Below the pieces are notes generated by a model. That model worked only from the letters and a program-made list of their open reading frames with translations. It was not told where the DNA came from and ran no database searches. Shown here piece by piece: positions 1 to 4,563 of a DNA stretch of 6,287 nt. The stretch is from DATFMH01 sp035267045. Lineage in GTDB: Bacteria; Bacteroidota; Rhodothermia; Balneolales; DATFMH01. Both the position numbers and the translations under genes were made by a program. Every line of letters begins with the position of its first letter. Position 1 is the first letter of the stretch. Location of the stretch: positions 1 to 6,287 of the forward strand of contig DATFMH010000031.1 of the NCBI GenBank assembly GCA_035267045.1, read 5' to 3'.

Positions 1-29
1 ATCAAAAACGCCCTTTATGCTCAGAGTCG
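1..29. repeat. Direct repeat, copy 1 (left of toxin-antitoxin module)
   Basis: The first 29 bases match 764-792 at 27 of 29 positions in the same orientation; the differences are T14 versus C777 and A25 versus G788. The shared core includes ACGCCC and TTATGCTCAG. Copy 1 starts at the window edge, so the repeat may extend further left. The two copies bracket the antitoxin/toxin remnant. This could be a small dispersed extragenic repeat, or a footprint of cassette insertion or recombination; the sequence alone does not decide. Confidence 0.7.
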
Positions 30-91
30 TTAGCACGCTTAGTTCCCCAAATACAAAATTTAGTCCAAAGTATACAATTTTTCATTCTTCT

Positions 92-108
92 TAGTTATAC
101 TATAAGTA
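92..108. promoter_or_regulatory. Quasi-palindrome, possible antitoxin operator
   Basis: The 17 bases TAGTTATACTATAAGTA form a dyad: the central TTATA-C-TATAA is perfect, and the outer arms match except for one G/G pair. It ends 26 nt before the antitoxin start, where autoregulatory operators of toxin-antitoxin modules usually lie. No Bacteroidetes-type -7 element (TAnnTTTG) was found nearby. AT-rich DNA gives short palindromes by chance, so this is only a candidate. Confidence 0.3.
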
Positions 109-134
109 CAAGGAAATCCAAAATTTGATACTCT

Positions 135-377
135 ATGACAACTTACACAAAAGAATTAAAAAGCTTGCTTCACGAAAGCATTGAGAATATTGATGACGAA
201 GCTTTTCTTATGGCGATAAAAAATATTCTGGATCATAAATATGAACCTCAGGAAAAAATTGTTCTCACTCCCGAGCAAGAGAAACGTATTGAGCAAGCAA
301 AAGAAAGCATACAGCAAGGGAATTATCTAACCAACGATCAAGCGGACAAATTGGTAACTAAGTGGCTAAACGAATAA
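135..377 (+). CDS. Antitoxin-like small protein of a ParE/RelE-type module
   Basis: An 80-residue, charged, largely helical protein with no signal peptide or membrane segment. The N-terminal half (about 1-38) looks like a helical bundle. The C-terminal half, from LTPEQEKRIEQAKESI (residues 44-59) onward, resembles the helical, toxin-wrapping tails of small Bacteroidetes antitoxins paired with ParE/RelE toxins. The role is inferred mainly from context: its 3' end overlaps the start of a toxin-like frame by 16 nt, the usual antitoxin-first arrangement with translational coupling. The ATG at 135 is the natural start, preceded by AT-rich DNA without a Shine-Dalgarno sequence, which is normal for this phylum. 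A dyad at 92-108 could be its own operator. The frame is intact although its partner is broken, so it may now be an orphan or act on related toxins elsewhere. I am confident it is a real gene, less so about the exact family. Confidence 0.72.
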   Translation: MTTYTKELKSLLHESIENIDDEAFLMAIKNILDHKYEPQEKIVLTPEQEKRIEQAKESIQQGNYLTNDQADKLVTKWLNE

Positions 378-655
378 TATGGGCACCTCAAGCTGTAGCG
401 GATCGTATTCAAATTTTGGATTATTAGTACAAGCGACTGGGAACAAAGGAGTACTCCGTAAAACTGGATGAAACCTTTAAGGAAACTATTCTACTTCTTT
501 CTCGATTTCCGTTATTGGGTAGATCGTTAGAAAACCGCGAGGAACGTGTATTTGTCAAAGATTATTACCAGTTTTTTTATCTGGACGAATCAGAAGATAT
601 TAAGATGTTGCATCTTTGGGATAGTCGCCGCAATCCTGAAGATTTAGACATTTGA
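362..655 (+). pseudogene. ParE/RelE-type toxin gene interrupted by an in-frame stop
   Basis: Reading from GTG 362 gives a 97-codon frame with the features of a ParE/RelE plasmid-stabilisation toxin: an N-terminal VAKRIIWAPQAV (residues 1-12), a helical stretch ending ILDY, RLGTKEYSVKLDETF, a central FPLLGR, a VKDYYQFFY strand and the family-typical C-terminal WDSRRNPEDL. Active homologues are mRNA interferases (RelE) or gyrase poisons (ParE). Codon 22 (425-427) is TAG, directly after ILDY, where these proteins usually have Trp (TGG); a single G-to-A change explains it. The frame is otherwise open to TGA at 653-655 and there is no good internal restart, so the product would be a 21-residue fragment. 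No ATG exists at the expected start; GTG 362 lies inside the antitoxin gene, with an overlap of 16 nt. The rest is well preserved, so the mutation looks recent, or is a sequencing error or a recoded stop. Confidence 0.75.
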
Positions 656-841
656 TTTCCAATAATTACAGTCCGACGTGCTAACCGGCGCATCAAGCGA
701 TGTTTTTCACTAAGCCTTTGCACTTTTCCGTTCGGATTTTTCGTTTTGTGTGCTAAATTATACATCAAAAACGCCCCTTATGCTCAGGGTCGGTCATTAG
801 AATATCTTTACAGCTCGTTACTTTACTCTGGGATGTAATAT
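656..841. other. Gene-free stretch between toxin remnant and ribBA terminator
   Basis: I see no supported gene here. It holds the second direct repeat (764-792) and a weak dyad TCCGTTCGGA followed by T-rich DNA around 727-741, too short in the stem to call a terminator. Minus-strand open frames crossing this stretch have no recognisable protein character. Confidence 0.5.
764..792. repeat. Direct repeat, copy 2 (right of toxin-antitoxin module)
   Basis: This matches 1-29 at 27 of 29 bases. It lies 109 nt after the toxin remnant and 50 nt beyond the ribBA terminator. Read on the minus strand it contains a 4-bp stem (CCCT/AGGG, loop of 7) followed by GCG and five T, which is weakly terminator-like. 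That stem is not preserved in copy 1, so a terminator role for the repeat itself is doubtful. Confidence 0.7.
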
Positions 842-864
842 AAAAAAGGGACGCATTGCATCCC
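842..864 (-). terminator. Rho-independent terminator of yajC-ribBA
   Basis: On the minus strand the sequence reads GGGATGC-AAT-GCGTCCC followed directly by six T. This is a 7-bp stem with one G-U pair and a 3-nt loop. It lies 33 nt past the ribBA stop codon and marks the end of the leftward transcript. Confidence 0.85.
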
Positions 865-897
865 CTAATTGTTAACCTGATTACAGTAAAATTTTCA

Positions 898-2163
898 CTA
901 TTTACTGTTTTCTTCGATAATAATGGATTTGACGAAATCGGCGCTGTGGGGATCAATGTTATGCAGCTCATGGCCCATGCGGTCGCGTTTGGTACGCAGG
1001 TAGCGTTCATTTTCTGGAAAAGGGGTAGTTTCAATCGGCACCTGTTCAACCATTTCCAGGCCATAACCTTGTAATCCCACCCGTTTCGTGGGATTATTGG
1101 TCATAAGCTTAAGCTTCGTTACTCCCAAATTACGTAATATTTGGGCCCCGACACCATAGTCCCTGTGATCCGATTTAAAACCAAGTGCCTCATTAGCCTC
1201 AACAGTGTCCAGGCCCTGTTCCTGCAATTTATAGGCTTTAAGTTTATTAATAAGTCCGATACCACGTCCTTCCTGATTCATGTAAAGCAGTATGCCTTTA
1301 CCTTCCTGATCGATGCGTTGCAGGGCCTTATGGAGTTGTTCCCCGCAATCACAGCGTTTGGACCCAAAAATATCTCCGGTCATGCATGAGGAGTGAACCC
1401 TGACCAAAACGGGTTCATCCGGTTTAAAATCACCTTTAACAAGGGCCAGATGATGCCCGCCTGTCAGGCGTTCTTCAAAGGCATGAAGGTGAAACTCACC
1501 ATAAATAGTAGGCAGTTTCACACTGATATTTTCTTTAACGAGGGTTTCATGGGACATGCGATAAGCGATCAGATCTTTGATCGTTATTAGTTTCATGTCC
1601 AGTTTCCGGGCCACGCGGGCAAGCTGGGGGATTCTTGCCATACTCCCGTCATCATTCATGATTTCACATATCACACCGGCCGGATACAGGCCCGCCATAC
1701 GTGCTAAATCGACCGACGCTTCGGTATGTCCTGTACGGCGTAATACACCTCCGTCAACCGCTATCAGTGGGAAAATATGTCCTGGTTTTCGAAAGTCTCC
1801 TTCATGAACCCTTGGATCAATAATAGCTCTGACTGTGCGGGCACGGTCATGGGCGGATATTCCGGTTGTTGTGTTATGTTTATAATCAACAGAAACCGTG
1901 AATGCTGTCTCGTGCGACTCCGTATTATTTACGACCATACGGTCGAGATTTAACTCATATGCACGTTGACGAGTAATAGGTGTACATATAAGACCACGGC
2001 CATGAGTTGCCATCAGGTTAATGATCTCCGGTGTCACCTCGCTTGCCGCAGCAATAAAGTCGCCTTCATTTTCACGATCTTCGTCATCGGCTACAATAAC
2101 GATTTTACCTTTTCGGATATCCTCGATAGCCGATTCTATACTATCAAATTTTATATCATTCAT
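898..2163 (-). CDS. ribBA: Bifunctional 3,4-dihydroxy-2-butanone-4-phosphate synthase / GTP cyclohydrolase II
   Basis: A 421-residue cytosolic enzyme supplying both precursors of riboflavin. The N-terminal domain (about 1-205) converts ribulose 5-phosphate to 3,4-dihydroxy-2-butanone 4-phosphate plus formate; the C-terminal domain (about 210-410) opens GTP to the diaminopyrimidine. The RibB part shows the acidic metal/substrate loop DDEDRENEGD (26-35), GHTEASVDLARMAG (145-158) with the expected catalytic His146, and CEIMN (166-170) with Glu167. The RibA part shows the zinc site HSSCMTGDIFGSKRCDC (257-273) with Cys260, Cys271 and Cys273, then NQEGRGIGL (296-304), the DHRDYG segment (332-337), TNNPTK (355-360) and the terminal ENERYL/KRDRMGH region. 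Length and domain order match normal RibBA proteins and both active sites look intact. It follows yajC by 36 nt on the same strand, probably in one transcript. No FMN riboswitch is recognisable upstream. Confidence 0.97.
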   Translation of the reverse strand: MNDIKFDSIESAIEDIRKGKIVIVADDEDRENEGDFIAAASEVTPEIINLMATHGRGLICTPITRQRAYELNLDRMVVNNTESHETAFTVSVDYKHNTTTGISAHDRARTVRAIIDPRVHEGDFRKPGHIFPLIAVDGGVLRRTGHTEASVDLARMAGLYPAGVICEIMNDDGSMARIPQLARVARKLDMKLITIKDLIAYRMSHETLVKENISVKLPTIYGEFHLHAFEERLTGGHHLALVKGDFKPDEPVLVRVHSSCMTGDIFGSKRCDCGEQLHKALQRIDQEGKGILLYMNQEGRGIGLINKLKAYKLQEQGLDTVEANEALGFKSDHRDYGVGAQILRNLGVTKLKLMTNNPTKRVGLQGYGLEMVEQVPIETTPFPENERYLRTKRDRMGHELHNIDPHSADFVKSIIIEENSK

Positions 2164-2199
2164 ACCATTGAAATGGTTCTGAATAACAGCCGTAAATCC

Positions 2200-2523
2200 T
2201 TATTTCTTATCCTTGCCTTTTTGCGGATTTACATCTGTTATGGAATTCTTGAGAAATCTAACTTTAACGTTATTGTCAATTTCAACTAATAAAGAATCAT
2301 CATCTATTGAATTAACAGTTCCGACTATTCCACCATTCGTAACTACTTTATCCCCTTTTTTCATTGAAGAGACTTTTTGTTGAATTTCTTTTTGTCGTTT
2401 ACTTTGGGGACGTATGATGAAGAAATAGAATACAGCAAAAATGGCCGCCATAAAAAGCAGGCTGATCATTCCTCCACCACCTTGTTGAGGATCTCCCATC
2501 AAAAATAATAATGCTAAGTTCAT
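2200..2523 (-). CDS. yajC: Sec translocon accessory subunit YajC
   Basis: A 107-residue inner-membrane protein associated with SecD/SecF and the SecYEG preprotein translocase. It has a short N-terminal segment containing a glycine run (QQGGGG, 13-18), one hydrophobic membrane helix at about 19-37, then the family hallmark FFIIRPQSKRQKE (34-46) at the cytoplasmic boundary. A small beta domain follows with GDKVVTNGGIVGTV (57-70) and a lysine-rich tail. Length and layout are typical. ATG at 2523 is preferred over the internal Met19 because it keeps the Gly-rich segment usual in Bacteroidetes YajC. It is the first gene of a leftward pair with ribBA. The promoter should lie in the divergent region to its right, but no exact TAnnTTTG element was found. 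Confidence 0.93.
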   Translation of the reverse strand: MNLALLFLMGDPQQGGGGMISLLFMAAIFAVFYFFIIRPQSKRQKEIQQKVSSMKKGDKVVTNGGIVGTVNSIDDDSLLVEIDNNVKVRFLKNSITDVNPQKGKDKK

Positions 2524-2576
2524 TGTGTATAAACTGATTTTTGTAATTAAGGGTTACATTAGTAAACAATTAAAAT

Positions 2577-2589
2577 ACGCTTTATGCTC
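2577..2589. repeat. Degenerate partial third copy of the 29-bp repeat core
   Basis: ACGCTTTATGCTC here equals the core of copy 1 (ACGCCCTTTATGCTC, 8-22) with two C removed. It lies upstream of yajC, about 1.8 kb from copy 2. The match is short and may be chance, but the orientation is the same and A-rich bases precede it in all three places. Confidence 0.3.
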
Positions 2590-2664
2590 CGTAACTACAA
2601 TGTAGACAAAATCAAAATATGTTTTTTATAAATATGAGGATTTAACAATCTAATAGCTGTTATA

Positions 2665-2694
2665 ACGTATTATTCTCTGAATAATTGGATACGT
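2665..2694. promoter_or_regulatory. Hairpin-forming inverted repeat in divergent region
   Basis: The arms ATTATTC and GAATAAT (7 bp, 3-nt loop TCT) are enclosed by ACGT on each side, with a 5-nt asymmetry (TGGAT) on the right. No T-run follows, so it is not a standard terminator. It may be an operator or a leader hairpin. Confidence 0.3.
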
Positions 2695-2763
2695 ATTCAC
2701 AGAAATAATTATCTAAACAAGATGGTGATAGCTAAACAAACAGATGAACCGGGCGAGGTGCCA

Positions 2764-2780
2764 GAACAATCTGATTGCTC
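2764..2780. promoter_or_regulatory. Odd-length dyad, possible operator ahead of Rrf2 gene 1
   Basis: GAACAATC-T-GATTGCTC is a 17-bp dyad with a single central base and 7 of 8 arm positions complementary. Rrf2-family proteins bind as dimers, and NsrR-type sites are dyads with one central base; that family knowledge is the only reason to link the site to the regulators. It lies 131 nt before the first Rrf2 start, rather far for a simple repressor site. Confidence 0.3.
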
Positions 2781-2911
2781 CGTTTCGACTAAAATAGTTT
2801 ATAAGTTTATAAATAAGATGAGAAAAATTGTCTAATATTATATATTTTATAACAACCAATAAAGATATTCGTGTATGTAACTCTTTAATTAATACGGTAT
2901 AGGTAGATACT

Positions 2912-3352
2912 ATGGTTCTGTCAAAAGCATGCAGTTATGGGATACTGGCGAGTTTGTATATGGCTCGTAAAAAAGAAGGTAATTATATATCGATACGGGA
3001 AATAAGCAATGATTTGGATATATCATTTCATTTTCTCACGAAAATTTTACAAACGCTATCCGAAGAGGGCCTTATTGTATCATTGCGGGGGCCCAAAGGG
3101 GGCGTGTCATTAGCTAAAGATGCCGATTCGGTTTCACTACTGGATATTATCATTGCAATTGACGGTGTAGATTTGTTCAATGAGTGTATACTTGGGTTAC
3201 CGGGCTGCGGCCATGCCAAACCTTGCCCTATGCACGATCATTGGCAAAATGAAAGAGAAAAACTGAAAGCTAATTTTGATAATAAGTCGTTGGCGGATAT
3301 AGCTGACAAAGTAGAAGAGTTTAAATACCGTTTGAGTATGAAAGACCTGTAG
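2912..3352 (+). CDS. Rrf2-family transcriptional regulator, probable Fe-S sensor (paralogue 1)
   Basis: A 146-residue cytoplasmic DNA-binding protein. The N-terminal LSKACSYGILASLYMA (3-18) is the family's first helix. A winged helix-turn-helix spans about 25-69: ISIREISNDLDISFHFLTKIL includes the recognition helix, and SLRGPKGGVSLAK (57-69) is the wing. Cys92, Cys99 and Cys105 plus His108 (spacing C-X6-C-X5-C-X2-H) sit where Rrf2 sensors such as IscR and NsrR bind an Fe-S cluster, and the CxxH end matches IscR spacing. Expected signals are NO, oxygen or Fe-S status; the actual ligand cannot be read from sequence. About 52% of residues match the next gene over 109 ungapped positions, pointing to a tandem duplication. 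It stands upstream of a cytochrome c and nosZ, so control of N2O respiration is the likely job, by inference. The second codon GTT and the preceding AT-rich DNA give no Shine-Dalgarno sequence. Confidence 0.9.
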   Translation: MVLSKACSYGILASLYMARKKEGNYISIREISNDLDISFHFLTKILQTLSEEGLIVSLRGPKGGVSLAKDADSVSLLDIIIAIDGVDLFNECILGLPGCGHAKPCPMHDHWQNEREKLKANFDNKSLADIADKVEEFKYRLSMKDL

Positions 3353-3375
3353 CCACTCGTATGTTTAGCTTATTA

Positions 3376-3398
3376 TAATTGTCTGCCAAAGACAATTG
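3376..3398 (+). terminator. Inverted repeat after Rrf2 gene 1, possible weak terminator
   Basis: AATTGTCT-GCCAA-AGACAATT is a perfect 8-bp stem with a 5-nt loop, extended by one T-G pair, starting 24 nt after the stop codon. The following DNA is AT-rich, but the T stretch (3410-3415) begins about 12 nt later, so termination would be inefficient. An mRNA-stabilising hairpin or protein-binding site is an alternative. Confidence 0.45.
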
Positions 3399-3443
3399 GA
3401 ATATATTATATTTTTAGAGTAAATAAACTTTAATAATACTTGA

Positions 3444-3478
3444 TTTATCTTAATTATTATTCGTATAATTAAGATAAA
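3444..3478. promoter_or_regulatory. Perfect 14-bp inverted repeat, candidate operator of Rrf2 gene 2
   Basis: The left arm TTTATCTTAATTAT (3444-3457) and right arm ATAATTAAGATAAA (3465-3478) are exact reverse complements around the 7-nt centre TATTCGT. The site ends 27 nt before the ATG of the second Rrf2 gene, suitable for autoregulation by an Rrf2 dimer or control by its paralogue. As RNA it would also form a long AU-rich hairpin and could attenuate read-through from Rrf2 gene 1. No classical T-run follows at once, so I favour an operator. Confidence 0.55.
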
Positions 3479-3505
3479 ATAGTCTTTTATATTTTAATAA
3501 AAATC

Positions 3506-3985
3506 ATGTTGTCGATGACCTGTATTTATAGTATTTGGGCTGTTTTGTATTTAGCATCGGTCGATGACCGTGAATATATCCCTATACGTGAAATAAGTGA
3601 ACAAATGGAAATCCCTTTTCACTTCCTCACTAAAATATTACAGTTATTGGCAAAAGCGGATATTGTAACATCATTGAGAGGGGCGAAAGGTGGAGTACGG
3701 TTAAACGGATTATCAAAGAAAATAAGTTTGAGGGATGTGATTGAAGCGATTGATGGTCCGGAAATATTTACCGATTGTATTTTGGGATTAGAGGAGTGCA
3801 ACGATGAAAATCCCTGTCCATTACATGATAAATGGTCAAGCGCTAAGAATGAGATAATAGGAATGTGTGAAGATACAAGTTTCTATGATTTATCAGTCAA
3901 TGCCATGAATACCAGGTGGATAAATAACAGCGGAATACCAGGTTTTAGAAAGATTATGTTTGGTAAATATTCAAATCCGGATTAG
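3506..3985 (+). CDS. Rrf2-family transcriptional regulator, probable Fe-S sensor (paralogue 2)
   Basis: A 159-residue paralogue of the preceding gene with the same plan: first helix LSMTCIYSIWAVLYLA (2-17), helix-turn-helix with IPIREISEQMEIPFHFLTKIL (about 25-45), wing SLRGAKGGVRL (56-66), and the putative cluster ligands Cys91, Cys98, Cys104 and His107 in the same C-X6-C-X5-C-X2-H spacing. It differs by a C-terminal tail of about 20 residues rich in Gly, Asn and aromatic residues (about 138-159), with no counterpart in paralogue 1, and an extra Cys121. ATG 3506 is the right start because MLSxxC aligns with the usual Rrf2 N-terminus. A perfect palindrome lies just upstream. The cytochrome c gene starts 47 nt after the stop, so co-transcription is possible. 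A role as NO- or redox-responsive regulator of the nos genes is inferred from context. Confidence 0.9.
   Translation: MLSMTCIYSIWAVLYLASVDDREYIPIREISEQMEIPFHFLTKILQLLAKADIVTSLRGAKGGVRLNGLSKKISLRDVIEAIDGPEIFTDCILGLEECNDENPCPLHDKWSSAKNEIIGMCEDTSFYDLSVNAMNTRWINNSGIPGFRKIMFGKYSNPD
3955..3962 (+). promoter_or_regulatory. Possible Bacteroidetes -7 promoter element for the cytochrome c-nosZ genes
   Basis: TATGTTTG is an exact match to the TAnnTTTG consensus of the Bacteroidetes primary sigma factor, 70 nt before the cytochrome c start and inside the 3' end of the second Rrf2 gene. I do not see a matching TTTG -33 element at the right distance, so it may be chance. Confidence 0.3.
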
Positions 3986-4032
3986 TAATAATAAGTACTT
4001 TTTATACATAGGTAATAACAAAGAGAGACTGT

Positions 4033-4524
4033 ATGAGAATAAATCCGATCTACGTTTTGTTAGCATGTTTACTATTAGCATGGGGGTGTTCTTCGAATTC
4101 TCAAAAACAAAAAAAAGAGGAAGTTTCAACGGATTCAACGGCTGAGGCGAGTGGTTTAACGGCGTTTCAGATGGAAAATGGTGTAGGGCCCGTTAAAGAA
4201 GCTGTTAAACTTGGGCCGTACGATGAAGAGTTGGCGGAAAAAGGAGCAGAAATATTTGAAACTAAATGCTCCGCTTGTCATAAGATTGGTGAACGCTATG
4301 TCGGTCCCGATTTACAACATGTTTTAAACAGGCGTACGCCGGCATATATCATGAACATGATGATGAACCCGGCCGGGATGTTACAAAAACATCCTACAGC
4401 CCAAAAATTACTTGGCGAGTTTATGACACCGATGGCCAATCAAAATGTATCGAGAGAACAGGCCAGGGCCATCGTGGAATATTTCAGATCAGTAAATAAA
4501 CAAGAAAGTGATTCTATTCAATAA
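4033..4524 (+). CDS. Monoheme c-type cytochrome lipoprotein of the nos locus
   Basis: A 163-residue exported protein. A hydrophobic signal (about 5-18) ends in the lipobox LAWG-Cys19, so it should be lipid-anchored. A charged, low-complexity linker (about 20-45) leads to a class I cytochrome c fold. The heme site is CSACH (79-83) with His83 as axial ligand, followed by the usual GPDL (91-94). The probable second ligand is a Met in FMTPMANQ (130-137), Met131 or Met134, and the closing helix is SREQARAIVEYFRSV (140-154). Clade II nosZ genes in Bacteroidetes are often preceded by such a cytochrome, and the most likely role is electron delivery to the NosZ CuA centre; this is inference from position. 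nosZ starts 39 nt downstream, so the two are probably co-transcribed. ATG 4033 is chosen because it gives a complete signal peptide. Maturation needs a cytochrome c assembly system not present in this window. Confidence 0.92.
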   Translation: MRINPIYVLLACLLLAWGCSSNSQKQKKEEVSTDSTAEASGLTAFQMENGVGPVKEAVKLGPYDEELAEKGAEIFETKCSACHKIGERYVGPDLQHVLNRRTPAYIMNMMMNPAGMLQKHPTAQKLLGEFMTPMANQNVSREQARAIVEYFRSVNKQESDSIQ

Positions 4525-4551
4525 TCTAATCTCTTAACTAATACTATAATC

Positions 4552-4557
4552 AGGAGG
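4552..4557 (+). promoter_or_regulatory. Strong Shine-Dalgarno sequence of nosZ
   Basis: AGGAGG lies 6 nt before ATG 4564 and fixes the nosZ start. No other gene in the window has a comparable site, and Bacteroidetes genes generally lack them. Confidence 0.7.
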
Positions 4558-4563
4558 ATTCAG

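Larger units (their letters stand above)
2524..2911. other. 388-bp divergent intergenic region between yajC and first Rrf2 gene
   Basis: No convincing gene is present. The region must hold promoters for leftward yajC-ribBA and the rightward Rrf2/nos side. Visible structure includes CTACA-A-TGTAG (2595-2605), a hairpin ATTATTC-TCT-GAATAAT (2669-2685) flanked by ACGT on both sides (2665-2668, 2691-2694), and GAACAATC-T-GATTGCTC (2764-2780) inside a patch that is more GC-rich than its surroundings (about 2741-2790). A 37-codon frame at 2722-2835 has no supporting evidence. An untranslated leader or small RNA here is possible but unproven. Confidence 0.5.

Noticed and set aside
29..685. GTTAGCACG at 29-37 with its inverted copy at 677-685, considered as terminal inverted repeats of a small element
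   Set aside because: Only 9 bp match, the flanks do not extend the match, and no target-site duplication fits.
727..741. TCCGTTCGGA plus T-run as a plus-strand terminator for the toxin-antitoxin transcript
   Set aside because: The stem would be only 3-4 bp with an almost absent loop, too weak to call.
577..1064. Minus-strand open frames crossing the toxin remnant, repeat copy 2 and the ribBA 3' end
   Set aside because: They overlap the toxin frame and ribBA on other frames, run through the terminator at 842-864, and have no recognisable protein character.
2722..2835. A 37-codon plus-strand frame beginning MVIAKQTDEPGE in the divergent region
   Set aside because: It is too short, has no recognisable family, no ribosome-binding signal and no gene context; the dyads in the same stretch explain its non-random look equally well.
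3440..3453. A TTGAT half-site that might be part of an FNR/CRP-type box (TTGAT-N4-ATCAA)
   Set aside because: The second half (CTTAA) does not match, and the bases are better explained by the 14-bp inverted repeat.
2866..3464. TATTCGT shared by the upstream regions of both Rrf2 genes (2866-2872 and 3458-3464)
   Set aside because: A 7-mer in AT-rich DNA is expected by chance, and the first copy lacks palindromic arms like those around the second.
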